NCBI GenBank assembly: GCA_013400975.1
Contig: WBMZ01015596.1
Coordinates: 1 to 64,000 of the forward strand
Direction: 5' to 3'
Origin: Atrichornis clamosus
Lineage: Eukaryota; Chordata; Aves; Passeriformes; Menuridae
DNA: 64,000 nucleotides
The position numbers and the translations under genes were made by a program. Every line of letters begins with the position of its first letter. The first letter of the stretch is position 1. Shown piece after piece: positions 27,001 to 42,000 of this stretch. The notes beneath the pieces are model-generated. The model saw only the letters and a program-made list of their open reading frames with translations. It had not been told where the DNA came from and did no database searches.

Positions 27001-30000
27001 TCCACCACTGCTAGCACACCTCTGTAAGCAGTTAATTAGCTGACTAGTTGCTTAGTATGAGATCGTGTAGCTAGTGGAATTTCAGGCTTTTATTTTCAAA
27101 AGCATTTTCCTCCTTTGAGCTTCTTCTCTCTCTCTGTGTTTGATTGTATTTCCAAAGTGTCTACACATTGCTGTGTTTTGAATACTTTACCTTACTGTTC
27201 TTTGTTTTTAGAAGTTTTATAATATCACACTTGATAAATTGGAAAAGCCTATTCATTGGATATGGGATTCAGACATACCTTTGGAGTGTATGTCACACGC
27301 AGTGAGAATCAGGAGCAAGGCAGAAGCATCAGAAACCTGGAGTCAGTGGAGCTCATGGAAGACTGTTCCAGGTAAGGAAAATAAGACTTTGCCATATTGG
27401 TTTAATTTTTTTCTAGTACAAAGCTAGTTTGTAATTCACCAGTGACTGTAACAGTGAAGGACTATTCAGGAAAGATGGCATCAAATCAAGAATCCGTTTT
27501 GAACTTGCTAATCTCTAAGCACTGACCAATTCCCTGTATTTTGCTGGCAATAATAGCAGTGCTTCAGCCAGTGTTATAGTTTGCAGACTATCTTCCTAAG
27601 CTAGTACACCAAAAGTTTCTGAGCTTTTTTTCCTCACACATTAAAACAATGCAGTCCATGGAGTGACATGGGCCCTTGGATAGGCACATGCCCGGGCAAA
27701 CTCAGGAAAAGGAGAGGAAGCACATAGCTAGGGGCCACATGATCTTATGAATGTATTGTTTTTGTCTGGGGTTCATAGCTTGAGTTAGCATTACAGAAGC
27801 AGAGAGAAAGGACCAAGTCAACTCCTTATATCACTTGGAATGAATGTCTTGTGAATTATATGAGAATAAACAGGGAGTGAACCAATACTGTAATTAATGA
27901 CAACACAAAAAACTTACTTTTTTTCAGATTACCATATCTTACTAGAACAGGTTGGTTTCCAGAAAATTTTGTTTAAACAAAATATGAAACTGCTTTAGAA
28001 AAAATGACTACAGTGATGTTATAATGAAACACTCATTTAGAGCAGCAAGGGCTTTTAGTTACTGGAAACATCATGAGTATAGGAAAAGCATCACAGGTCT
28101 TTATGGTTGGATTGTGGCACTCATCTCCCTCTTGTCATATAATGGGAAATAGGATGCATTTTGTCTTACTAACCTCAATCTTGGAGGTTTTATTTTTTTC
28201 AGTTGAAATTGGATGAGGTTCAAAAATACTATTTCTTGGTCACAAACTGATACCATGTTACAGACCTGATTTAGAGCTCTCTGAAGGATAGTAATTCTAG
28301 GTGTCATCAGATTTTTGGATCAGATTCTTGAGAGTAGATTTTACCTATGCAACATGTAATAGACTCTGAGTCACTTTAGTTCTACCAATTTTTGCATCCA
28401 GCAAGCAGTCCAACATAGAAAGCCATAGGAGTCTCATTCCAAGTTGATTATCCCGTCGCTGATCTGATTCAGTCAGTGTTGACTCCTCTTAGCTGAGCTC
28501 TGCATGAGCATCAGACCATGATGTTTTTCTAGCCTCCTGCTCAGTCTTGACGAGCAGGCATTTTGGCTGTAGGCAACAGCCTATGCACAGGTGCAGGAGG
28601 TGGTGTTCCTCTGTAAGGGCAATTCTTGACAGCACGCTCTCTGTTTCAGCTGAGTGAAAGGCAGTTGAATGGATTTAGTCTCTTAGATAGTTTGTTGGAC
28701 TACATTACGTGCTTATGAATTTAAGACGGATATGGGAATTATTACATGTGAAATTCATCTCTGTGTTCGGAAGAATACGACATAAAAGTCCATTAATGGA
28801 TAATGTAACATTAGCAATTTCTTGTGTAAATGCTTAGTTTTGTATTATGGCTGAAGGCTGCTGCCATGAGCAGATTTTGAAACGTTTTTTTTTATGTATT
28901 AATTTGCAGGTCTGGACATTTCAAATAGCAGTGGGCCACAAATCTTTCCCAATGAGAAAATTTTAGAGGAAGGCTCTGATATCACTCTTTGTTGCATAGG
29001 AAGGAGAGATAGAATAATTAAGGAATTCTCTGTACGTCCAGCTGTTCGTGTTTTCAATCACACGAACAGTCATGTCAGACTTCTCACTGTGAAAAATGTG
29101 GCACATCACAAAGCGTCTCACATCCATGTCTACTGTAAAGATGAAGATGAGTACTCACATCAGGCAATTTTCTTCGTGGGTAGTAAGTGAACACATTGTT
29201 ACAGTTCTATTTTCCTGTTGTTACTAACTCAAGAATGACTGTGGAAAAAGTGGGGAGGGAAAAAAAGTAAGTTGTTGCTGTCGTTTGTCATGGTCTTGTC
29301 ATGTCCAGCTGAACTCTGTTTAATGTCTGACTTCAGGTCTGTAAACTTACATATAGAAAGCATTAAAGAATAGCGTTAACTTAATTGATCCTAGGACAGG
29401 TGGTTGATTCTTCTGTGTGCACGTGGTAAAAACTCAGTAAGGTCCCGCTTTCGAAGGCTAGTAGCAGATTTAAAGATAAAAAACAATACAAGTTGAATTA
29501 ATGAATGGATGAATATAAAAAAAAGATAACAGAATATAAAAGTGTTTGAATTGCTATTAATTCATGGTGTTATCCTGACTATCTCTGCAGAGGGGTCATT
29601 GAATAAGCATAGTTTCAGTACTAACATCGGTAGTAAACCAGACTTGTACTTACCCATTATTTCTAGCTTGTTAATATATTAAAAAGGTTGCTGACATTTA
29701 CCTTGACTGGTGTTCTGTTGGTATTTTTTTGGTTATTTCCTCTGACAAGAACCACCTTATACCCCTAAGAATTTTTCCTGCCAAACTCAAGACATGAGAA
29801 CAGTAACATGTACTTGGAGTGAAGGAGGGAACACCTATCTCTATGGAACAAATGCACCAAAATACACCTTGTCTGAAACGTAAGTCTCATTGTTATATTA
29901 ACTCTGGCCTGTGCTGTACCAAACAGTCACCTTCTTTCCCTTAGAATCTGTAGAAGTGCTTTGTCCTTGCAACTAGTTGCCTGCCTCTTTCCGCCTCACT

Positions 30001-33000
30001 GATCACTTATTTAAAAAAGCTTGAGCAGTGCAGAACTGCTCTGAATTGGACTAGATGTAACAGAGTTGGTAGTCCTTTAGGTTGAGTTCTGTCTGACAAA
30101 GCTTATTCTAACCATTCTATTGAGTTAATTTGTTTGGCTATCGTTCAGTTATATGAAGACACCCTGAAATCAGGATATAGATAACTTAAAAATATAACAT
30201 AATTATTGGGTAGCACACACAAAAGATAACCAAGAACTAATCAGCTGGTAGGCTGTTAGTGTGCTCATGATCCGTTAACACTAATGCGGTGTAAAACTTA
30301 GCACTTGGCCTAATTAGCTTCCCTAGTTCTTTAGGATTTTAGAGATTTACATGGTTGAGTCCTTGAGCTACTGACAGTTCTGACTGACAAATCCTTCTTT
30401 TGCCTGTAATTTCTGTAGTTTCAGCTGGCTTCTTTACATTTTCTTTTTTAAAAAAGTCTGCAGACTTTCTCACAGCTCTTTCTTAGCAGTCCGAGTCAAG
30501 GTTACACAGCTGTAGCATATCAGTCACAGCCCTTGGACGAGGAGAGGAGCTTTACAGCAGGGCCTGCAGTAAAAGGGAAACTCACAAAATAGGACAGGTA
30601 CCTCATCATCACAACAAACCTTTATCAAAATATCTCAGCAGAAAACAGGCCATCATTGTACGTACCTTCGTGGTCTCTGCATCTTTCACTTCTATTAAGA
30701 TTATTGTGATGGTGATTTAAAAACAGAAGAAGCACTTCAAGATGCACTTGAAATTACAGCTTCATTTAACAACATAATGGTAGACATGTAAATGGTGGAA
30801 GTCTTGGCAAATAAGTCCCCGTTTTAGAATATCCATAAGGAAGTTTCTAAAAGCAATGTAGCTGTATCTTACAAACTTAGACTTTGAAGAAAACTTTCTT
30901 TTAAGACTATCTGTGTTCATTCTACTTCAGGCTAAGGGAAAGAACTGGGTGGCTTCTTATATTCCCCCCTCAGCCTTATTTTTTATGATGCTGTATTCTA
31001 GTTGGACACGAAAAATGTCAACATCTATGTTGATTGTACATTATGGAAAAATGTCTTTCTCTTTCCCCCCGCTCCTACCTCTCCCTTTCTTTGATAGGTC
31101 ATCCCAGAAAATGGCTCTGTGTACAGCAAGTTGTTCTGAGCAGTGCTCATGTTCTTGGGATATAGGCCTGCAGAGGTTCTGGAATGTCACAGTGACTGTG
31201 GAAAACCCACTGGGAAAGAAAACTGCCACAGATGTTTTTGATGTAAATCACAGAAGTAAGGTTTTTTCTATGTCTTTGTTGGGGGCTTTTTGTTGCTCCT
31301 TCTGAGCTTGATACTTGTTTGCCCTGGTTTAAAGTATGGAAGGCCTTGATTTTTATCTTCACAGTTTGATTATGTATCTGTCCCTGTGCTATAGTTATCT
31401 GCTCGCTCTTCAGTTTCAGCTTTGGAGAGTTATATTAAGTAGAAAACAGCTTTACTCCAAAGGTCAGATTTGGTTACTGAAATTACCCCTTAATGCTTCA
31501 AAATCTGCTGCTTTGCTGAGGCTGGTTTGTAGTATAGAAAGCAATATAATGCAAAAATATAACGTGGAGAGTTTAAGAAATATATCCATGTAGGTTACTT
31601 GGGAATTGGTATGGTATGAGATGTGATACAGGTGTAAGAGCTATTGCTGGGAAAGGAGTGGTGGTGCAAACCTGCTTTTTGTCCTAATATGGGACAGTAA
31701 CATCCACTGTGCTACTCTAAGGGAGGAAGAGTAGCTCATCAGTGAAAAAGCCCAGGTTATTCTGTGAGCAGTATCTGATGACTGTGGTTCCTTGTTTCCT
31801 AGTAGTTGTGTCCTTAATCTGACTGTCCTGCAAGTTTCTTCCTACTCCTGCCTCAAAACAACTGGGTATTTCTTCTGTCTCCAGCAGTATTTCCGGTCCT
31901 CCCTGTGTCCTCTAACCCCGTCTCAGTGTACCCCAGGTCCTGTGGCTGCCTTACCTGTTTGAAGAAGCAGGAGGCAACACACGCTCTGTGTAGCTTGGAA
32001 GCTGACAGGCCAATGGACGAGGAGGCTGCTGGTGTAACTGCTGGATCCTGGCACTGCTTCCTTCCTCAGAGGCATTCTTGACAATTTTGCTGAACACACT
32101 TTTTCATGTGAATGAACTTATGTTAAATGTCTCTCTCTGTCAGATTGTCTCAGAGAGGCATGAGAATTCTAAAAGTTGATTACCTAATTGTTTGGAAGTG
32201 GAAGAAACAGGTCGAAAAGAAAGTAGAGGAGTAAACAGACAGGTTATAGGGGGACAGCACAATATCATAAACTCAGTTTTCATGGGAAGTATGGCTAAAA
32301 TAGGTTACTTGCAATCTGCTAAGTACATTAAAGTTCTACTACAATATTATTTTTCTACTCCAAGTTTGTTTTGCAAATTAAAGAAACGATATATAATATG
32401 TATGATGAGTTAACCTTTTAAATAGTGAGTCCTATAAAGTTGTTTATGTTTTCTCTGATCCTGCAAATATTTACATTAGAATTTTCCTTACTTAAAGGAA
32501 GTCAGTAAGTAAAGGAAAATGTAAATCCATCATTTTCAATTCTGCATGTGGTAGGCTGGGACCTTCTGTATGAAATACAAGCTCCTTTGAGTGTGGAAGT
32601 CCTCAAACTGTATTTCACAGAGAAATGTAATTCAATAATGTAATTAATGAAGTTTTCGAATAATGGCCAAGGGTGTAAGCATACCACTCACTCACACTGC
32701 CATGTCCTATTCCTCAAAATTATACTGGTAATATGGGAGAGTTTGAGATTTACCTCACTTGCTGAATACTGCTTATATAGCCGTAAAGGATCTAAGAAAT
32801 CTTTTGGAAGAAATAGCATTGTTTGGCAGAGGGCAGCTACTGTCAGGAGTCAGTATTAGAGTTGTGAATAAAATTTTCAGCAAAGAGACCAGATTCTGGG
32901 GAGTAGAAACATGTAAAGTGTTACCACGTTACATCAGGAGCTTCTGCCAGGCCCTGAATTAGAGAATTTTACTGGTTTGCAATATATGTCTCTCTTCCTT

Positions 33001-36000
33001 TTGTCCATGATGTTTTAAAATATTTCTAGGACAGCACAAGAAGTTTTTTTAAACCTTATGTAACATTTACTTACATTTACATTCTGAAGTTAAGTTTTAC
33101 TAATTTATATCTATTTCTTCTAGACTAGGAGAAAAATCTGTATTTTTTATTTGCTTTTACTACTCAGCTGAAATACCTTAACATACTTTTTCATATATTT
33201 TATATTTTATAAGAGCTAACTCAGATTTTCCATTGGCAGTTTATCCCAGTGCACCTTTTCAGATATGGGAAAAATGCACAGATTCAGAAATCACATTGCA
33301 TTGGAATAATCAAAACAACGGGATTGAACTCTTTTGTCAGGCTGAATTGCTCCAACCTGATGGGAAAGTAGAACTGGTATGAAACCTGAATTTCATAAAC
33401 AAAAACATAGTGAGAGTCTTTCTGATGTGAGATTAAAAAATAATTCCCCAGCAATGTGAATACACTGTATGTTTTGTGAGCATGTTGTTCTGTCTGTTTT
33501 ATGGATTTGTTTACTCCTAAGATCTATGTTGATTATGTGATCCATGTGGGCAGCCATTGTTGGCTCTAATTCACATTCCAAACACTGCCTGTACTCTGGC
33601 TGAAGTGCATGGTGTGACTGGTTTGCATATGTGGCTCTGCTCTGCTGGATGGGTTCTGAGATTTGTTAGAAGTTAATGAAAACACTTCTGGGCCTATAAT
33701 TTTAAAATTGTGTAATACATATTGTATACATGTTAGCTACTGCTAATCTTGGTTTGTTAATTTTTTATTGCTTATATAATCTCACAAATAAGTAGTGGAG
33801 AGCTGTGTTGAAGACTCATTTTATATTAGTCCAAGAGCTTCCTATATGCTGTTGCCTATAGTTGATGGTAGTGTGTCTGGTTTCTTGTGAGGAAACCTCA
33901 GAACAGTTTTTCTTCCCATCCTTTTCCATCTCCTTGAAGGTTATTTGAATAGATTCCTTATCTTGATCCACCTCTTTCACAAGAGGTGGGGTTGACTGAC
34001 TCTTTGCCTGTGTGCTGTTGCTTCTCTGTAGCCCTTTTCTTAGAAGGCAGTTTGCCTCTATCCCATTAAAAAGGCATAGTGATGATCACAGCCAAGCTGT
34101 GTTCTGTCTTGAGTGTTGCCTAAGGACTCTTAGATCAAGTGACCACCACAGTTGCAGGAGACAGTTTTGAGGAGAGGCATAAAAGCGTGCTGGCTGTTTG
34201 ACTCTTACCAGAACTCACTCTGTCTTTTAGGAGGGAGTTGGGGAAAAGGTTGGGGAAAAAAATTGAAAGAAAAGGTAACAATAGATTGCTCTGAATCGAT
34301 CTGGAACAGCATCCTACTTACACGAAGTAATAGCCCCAGACCTGGGAGAGCAAATTCCCTGCTTGAATTCAAAAGTACTCATTTGGAGGGTTGTGAGTGA
34401 CTCCTACTCAGACAGCTACACAAAGGTGATTTCCAGACCTCTTTTTGGATCTCCCAGTCTTTCGATCTTGTGCGTTATTTTATTTTTTCTTTTTTTATGT
34501 TGTTCTGTGATTGCCTTTCCCAAGTGAAGCTTAACTGGCTGTTGCAGGGTCTAGAGGAAGGGCTGTTTTCTCTGACAGACACGTCTTGCTGACGGCGCTG
34601 CGCTGAGCTCTGACGGCCCTGTGTTCCTGCCTTGCAGCACAACAGCTCGGGCGCGGCCGGGCGCCACGGGCGCCTCACGGTGCGCGGGCTGCAGCCGCAC
34701 ACGGAGTACACGGCGCGGGTGCGCTGCGGGGCCGCCAAGCACTTCTGGAGCTGGAGCCAGTGGAGCCACCCCCGGACCATCAGAACAGAGGAAGCAAGTA
34801 CGTGCAGCCCAGTGAGAAGCGAAGTTTGAGGGATGTTCTTTGCTTTGGTACCTCTCTTTGCTGTTTGTTGTTACTCTTCTGCTGTGTTGCTAAAGCACGG
34901 GCCTGTTGCATGCATGAAAGGGAAGCACGCGAAGCAAACTTCAAGAAGGTGACTTCTTAAATGACTGTCAGCCTAACAGCTAGTCTCTGACATTCATCCA
35001 GTGCAGGCAGTGGGAAATCCAGTTGGCTGGGAAGATGGGCAGACTGAGTTAGTGTGCCCTGTGAGGCCTGGAGGAATGGTGCACAGGTGGGAACAAGAGT
35101 CTGGTTACTGCAAGCAAAGATTTTCTAGGGAAATTAATCAGACTTTAATTCAGAAAAAGGAATGACGTAAAAAAGATGTTAAAGGAAAATTGAGCATGAC
35201 CTGGAAGTGATGGGGAAGAGATCTTTGGAGTGGAATTTCTTCAAATGGGAGGAAGCAGTTAAACTGTCTATCCTTTCTGCACCTAGAGCATCCTTGCTTT
35301 CTTATTTTGCTATACCTATTGCAGCTCCGTCAGGGAAACTGGACATATGGAGAGAAATTACACCAGTTCTGGGGGGACGAAATGTGACCTTGTTCTGGAA
35401 GGTGAGACTTCACTACAGAAATAGAAACAAAGCCCTTCATGAAGGGGTTGGAAATTTCTCCCATAATTTGTGTGCACTTAATAGCAATTCAGTATGAAAG
35501 TGCCTTTTACAAATCTAAACCAGATTATATATAAAATAGAACATATGTGCTATGCTGTCCTAGCATTTCAGACATATAATTCTGTTTTTCTAAGTATTAT
35601 AACAAGACAAATCCCATTATTGAGTTTTCTGCATTTCCATTTCAACCAGTATGTGTATGAATGTATGGAAACAAGTGTTTACTTTCTTACAGAAATAATA
35701 TGTCCTCTTAGTTATTTGAAGTTCTAAATACTCCTCTTGATATTTTTTCAGAAAAATTTACTAAGTTGCTGTTCTCTTCCTCCATAATGTTTTTTCCCAG
35801 CAAACACCAAGTTTTCGAGCAAATGGAAGAATTATTTCATATGAAGTAACCTGGGAAAAAATAGAAGATGACTCTAAGCCTGAAAGCATCTCCTTTTCTT
35901 CAGTCTACAATAGCACAAGGATTTTCTTTGATAACCATTCCTACAGAATCAGTATCATGGCAAAAAACAGTGTTAATTTTTCCCTTCCTTCAGTATTGAT

Positions 36001-39000
36001 CATCTCTAGAGCTACAAATAAAAGTATGACTATTTTCAATTATATTTACATTTTGAGAGTTTTGTTTCTACCTATTTTAAGTGAAGTCGTAATTTATCAT
36101 CTTGGGCAACAAATTAACCTTACCTCTAAACTCATGTCACTGCTGTCTGGAAATCATGACTGTGTTTTGTCCTGTAGGGTGGTAGCTGTATGTATATTAA
36201 GCTTAAGTGCACAGAGAGTCTCTGCAAGGCCAGATACATTCAGCCTAGAACTAGGGCCTCAGACCTGCAGTAGGTGCCTGGAAGGTGCAGCCAGTGCCGG
36301 TGGGATTAGCCTCTTGTGGCTCCGTGACTCCAGGTTTCTGCAGCTGAATTTTTTTGTGAATATGTTGTAACAGTTGCTGGATGGTTTTTAAGTTGTCAGC
36401 TTTCAGCATGTGAAAAAGCCCATATGTCATTTAGTGAAGGAATGCAACTCCTTTATTATTATTTTCAACTGTTTAGTATAGGAACTATATTGATCTTCAT
36501 TTATGAGTCTGAAGTCTCATGCAGGACAATAACAAGAGATTCTGTTTTCCTAGGCACTGAAGAGCTTAAGGAAGGACAGGTTGATGGTACAGATGATGGC
36601 ATTTTTATCTCCTGGGAGCCCAGACACATATATGACAGTTACATTATTGATTGGTGTAACTTTCCCAGGTCGCAGCCTTGTGATTTGCAGTGGAAGAGAT
36701 TTGGGCACAACACTTCCAGTGCTGTGATCAACTCAGGTGAAAGTCAAACAACTTTTCTTTCTGACTGTGCAACAGTCCTTCAAGCTGTGGGCATTAATTG
36801 AATTTAGGAAAGAAATCATGTGGAATATTGAATTCTGTGCAGTGCAGGTGTAATCCTTCAAAGGTGTGTGGCATTGTGTTTTGCTTACCAAATTAATTAG
36901 ACACTAGAAATGTACCAGCACCGTCAAGCCTTGGAAGGCAGTGTCCCATATTAGAAAAGTCAATACAATACTTTAAGCAAAACCTCTCCTCAGGCTTGTA
37001 GTAGCATCATGAAGGGAGATGGTGTGGTTAATGAAGGAGTTGAAAACATTTTAGGAAGAGAGATGCAAAATGGATGCCCTACGTGTAACATGGGTCAGAA
37101 GTTTAGACTCAGGCAGTTTAACACCCGCGGTGTGGTGAGAGGTGTAGTACTGTCAGTGTGCCACAAACGATGTGCCCCAGCACCAGGCCTGGTGTAGGAT
37201 CAGTTGCATGTTTTCTATCCCAGTGGCGGCCAGTAGACCTGAAGCCTTTCTGTCTGTGTGGAAGTTGCTGTGATAGGCTTCCACAGCTGCAAGAATGTAG
37301 CCTTCCTAGAGTCCCTCAGGCTGTGAGCTCACTTTAGCATGAAACACGTTTGAACAAAATTTGACTGAACATATAAATATGCAATAAAGGAACTGCACCT
37401 GAATTCGTACAAACATATGGGAACCTGCACTTAGTGAGCGAGGCTGTGGTAACACATGGGAGGAGTAGTGTCAGGTACCTAAGTGATTTGCGCTTGCTGA
37501 ATGTGAATGGGAGTGGCTGTCAGTGAGGATAACATGGAATCCTGATGCATGGATATGTGTCTGCATTAAACAGTCCAGAACATGACTTTTGCCTGTACCA
37601 GAAATGTAAGTGAAATTATCTTTTTGATGCATTTGGATTCTATTGTGCAGTCACCTTGAATACTGTATCGCAACAAAAAATATATAAACCTCTCCCCCAG
37701 TTCTCTCTTTCAGACAGAATGATTGTGTTTAATTCATATAATGCACACCAAGAATTGGCTTGCCCTCTGTCTCCTTCAGTTGCTTTAATAGCACAATAGC
37801 ACACAGAGAAGATGTCTAATAGGTTATTGACCTCTGTAGGAAGCAATTAAATAAAAATAACACCAAAAGACAAAGCATAACCTATTTTTGTAATCAGTTC
37901 AACTCTTTTCTAGCTGCTTTTGTTCCAGGGGTGAGATACAAATTCCGCATCTATGGATCTGTTGCTAATAGAGCCTCCTTACTGGAAAAGAAGGCTGGTT
38001 ATCTCAGGGAGCTGCGTAAGTTGGCAACATATTTATTATTTGTGTATTTGCTAAATTGGTCTGTCACAAATAGAGTAATTCCCTTCTCCTACAGATAGAC
38101 AAAGTTGTATTTCCTGTGTTCTTTCTATATCATCAGTGAAGCATTTTAAAGTTGTGTATCAACATACAAGCCCTATGTGGAGGATATTTGAATCATGCAG
38201 TGAGGAGGTAGAATCCATGTTTATTAGGAGATCTCAACAAAGCTGTGATTATCAATCATTGCTTTGTATATAATGTGGATGTGTGAAGGTTCTGTAAGGT
38301 TAACAGTTTTTGTAGAGGACTTTGGCTTTGTTCAGCTTTTAAATATAAGTAAGATATAAACATAAACACCACATGGGAGTGTGGATTTTTCAAATGATAA
38401 GAGAAAACATTCTTGAAGAATAATTGCAAGTTTAACTTGAATTTCCTTTCTTCCAGCTCCTCAGCTTGACCCTCCCGTGAAAAACGTTACACTGACTTAC
38501 AATTCAGTAGCGCTATCTTGGGATTCTTATCTCACAAATGAGTCAGACTTCGGTTTTGTAAGAGGCTACCATGTTTATGTGTCACCTATACAAGGGAAAT
38601 GCAGTTTGAAAGGATCAAAAAAGCACATTCTTTCAGGTAACTGAGCTCTCTATTGCAGAAAGTTGTGTCCTTGATACAGGTGAAAGACTTGTTGGTATTG
38701 CAGCATCCTAGAAGGTTCACATTAGATTTACAGCCCCCATCCTGTTGTCTGTGAGTCCTTTTTAGCTCCAGAAGAGATGCCTTTGGTACTGTAGAAGGAG
38801 TTCTGCCTCTTGTGGTGTGAGTCCTGGATGAATTTCGGCAAACATCTGTTTGTGGTCTGCTTGGATAAAAGTCATAAGAAGCATGTTAGTCTTATTAGGA
38901 TTTGGGATATTTTAGAAGCAGATGGGATACAATTTATTTCCTTCAGAATTGGAGCACTGTGTAAATTCCCCATTTAAATTCTTTTCTAGTGAAAGTATTG

Positions 39001-42000
39001 TGTGTGTGCTCTACAGTGGAGTTCCTTCAGCAGAACTGATCTGTGAAGAGGCACAAAGCCACATTTTAACTTTTATATCAGATCTTCCTGTTCCACATGC
39101 AAAACTGCTCCAGATGACTTTGCTCCATTATAATTTTCAGATGTTTCCAACATGTTAAAAGAATTTTTTTTTTTCTTGCCTCTTCTATTTGGGTCATGTC
39201 CTGTGATCCTTCTTTTGATTAGGCTAGAGCCAGGCTGAAAATCATAGTTTGAACTGAGGAAGGCTTATGTAGAAGCTCCTTTCAGAAGTAAACTAACCAT
39301 AAAAGTACCCTAATTCTGTAAGTAATCCCAGTTAGACTTTAAAAAGTTTAAATCAAAGATTTTATGCTTCCCTGTTTGTCAGAGCTAGCACACAAGGGGT
39401 GTGACTGGGAGCTGCAGAAACAAGCTAACCCGTTTCTCCCTGGGGTTTGGGAGTTGCACAATAGAGAGGCGAAAGAGGCTTTTTTCAGGCAGAGATTTCT
39501 TGCTTTCAATTATCTTCAAAGAAGTTGACCTAGGCTTAAGGGCTACAGGATGCTGGCAAAAAGAAGGAAATGGCAAAACTCAAATCATTCTGTTAAAAAT
39601 CTCTATGTAAAAGAAAGAAACAATTTCAGCCTTTGACAACAAGTGGTTAGGTGTTCGCTGGAGGATGTCAGTGCTGTGAACAGTCCAGTTAGAAGGCATG
39701 TGAGTTCAGCCCAGTGGCAGTGAGTTAGGATGCATCATCCTTCTTGGAAGAAAGTGTGCAAATTACAAAGAAGGCGGGTTGCAAATGTTTTGTTATTTCA
39801 GTTTAAGTGGGTTTGTAATATTTTGAGGACAATTTATTGCAACCTTTCAGTACCTAACAAGGGGCTTATAAAAGAGATGGGGAGAGACTTTTTGCCTGGG
39901 CCTGTAGTGATAGGACAAGTGGTAATGGTTTTGAACTGAAAGACTGTAGATTTAGATTAGATAATTAGGAGATTTACCATGAGGGTAGTAAGGCACTGGA
40001 ACAGGCTGCTCGGAGAAGTTGTGGATGCCACATGTGTGCAAAGACTCAAGGCTGGGTTGGGTGGGGCTCTGAACAACCTGGTCTAGTGGAAGGGTGTCCC
40101 TCTCCATGGCAGGGGTGTTGGAACTAGGTGATCTTTAGGGTCCCTTCCAACCCAGACTATTCTGTGATCCTCTGATTCTATCTTACCTGTTCATTTCAGA
40201 TGGTTCAGAACTATGTAAATACACAATTGAAAACCCAGAAGAAAAGAGATACACCGTGGAACACCTGATGTCAAACACAAAATACAAACTAGTGGTTAAA
40301 GCGTTTACAGGTGGAGGAGAGACTCCCATTGTTAACTTTATATACATAGATACGCCATATAATTGTGAGTACTGGCTGTGTAAATGTCTTCTAGCAGATG
40401 GATGGGGTGATTTAAAGTGTTATAATAATCTTCCTTTCTCAAGGGCAAGCATTTAATTCAGTGCACTGTGTACTTAAGAAAGAATCAAACTGAGAAATGA
40501 TATGTGCATACCAACATGGCATTTTGATAGCTTTAAGTAGATAGGGTTTTTCCTAAATTTTAGAATCCTTAATTAAGTCTTACATCTTTCTGGGAAATAG
40601 CTCAATATATGCACATTTGCATGCCTAGTGAGTCCTGTTTGTTAGAACTCATTGAAGAACTGTATTTGGATTTAACTGGTTTTCTAATATAGGAACCCCT
40701 ACAGACTTGTGTGCAAATGGGTAATTTCTGTATGGACTCTTGACCCGCTAATGTTGATTCTTACTCTCGTCAGTCTTGAAAACCGTTGCCAAGTTCACTC
40801 CTTCGTCACCCAGTACGAAGGGTTGTTGGCACAGCACTGTGGTTTGCTAACTGGGCAGATTTGGTCACCACAGCAGAAGAGGCAATCACTTGCCCGTAAC
40901 TCTGTTCCCTTGAAAATATCAGTCAGCAACTGTGGTTGTGAAACTTAGGGACACACAGAATCTCTGGCACAGGGCAAGAGGGCACTGCACAGGACAGAGG
41001 GAGAGCAGGCACTAACTAGTGGTCAGCCCACTTACAGCCTCGACTGCTTGTGAATGGCATAGCCCAAGGCTGTTTTCCAGCTACATGGAAATACTGAGAT
41101 CCTTGTATCAGCATAAGTCCTGTTGTGTAGTGTTTCTCTTGCTGTAGTCCATAATGGAAGTACAGATGTTCTGTTCACATCTCTCAGTAAAAATCTCTCT
41201 TCTTTGGGGGTCTGAGAGAAAACCTAAAACAATACTTAAGTGAGGTTATCATTGCCTTAACTTTTGGAAATTGCTCTTATGGCTAAGGTGCCAATATGAG
41301 GGCAAAGAAAAAGAAATCTAGTAATAATTCAATTCTGGTAAAGGAAATAAAGGTCCAAAGGCTTGGAGATGTATCCCAGAACCTCAAACCAGACTACCTT
41401 GCAACCATCTACCACACAGTTTTACTGCTGGCAGGTAAGAGTGAGCACAGACTTGATGTTATTTTTGCCCAGAAACTCAAGCTGTATTGACTTTAACATG
41501 TCAGAAGTTAAAAACAAAATTTTAAACTAATTTTCTTTCACAGCAAACATGCTGTACTTTGTGTTCCTGGTGGTGATAGTTCCAATCCTAGTAGCAGCTC
41601 TGTGCCACTGGAAGATGAAGTGGTAAGTTGTAATGCATTTTTCTGCTGTAGACAGAGAACATAACTAGCCTAATTCACAAACCACTGCTGCAGCTTGTTG
41701 CTTCCAGCCTGTTGTAAGGCCTCATTCATTTCTTCCTTTGGCTGTCAAAATGTGTGAGTGTTTTAAGTACTCGGCTTGTGGCATTTCTGAGACACTTGTC
41801 ATCTTCTGCTGTGTCTGTACCCATCTTTGTGTAGCTTCTGCTGCTACAAAGTACATTGATAAGAGAACAAAAATGTCATTTGTTTTGCTCTCTTATTTCC
41901 AGGGTGAAGGAGTGCTGCTGTCCTCTAATTCCTAGTCCTAACAAGAGCAAAGTGCTGTCATTTAAAGAGTTTAAGGTAAGATCACTGAAACTCTAGTGTT

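Noticed and set aside
36424..36801. 125-codon frame reading through OSMR exon 12
   Set aside because: Only the part 36554-36736 is exon; the extension on both sides is intron read-through past clear AG and GT sites.
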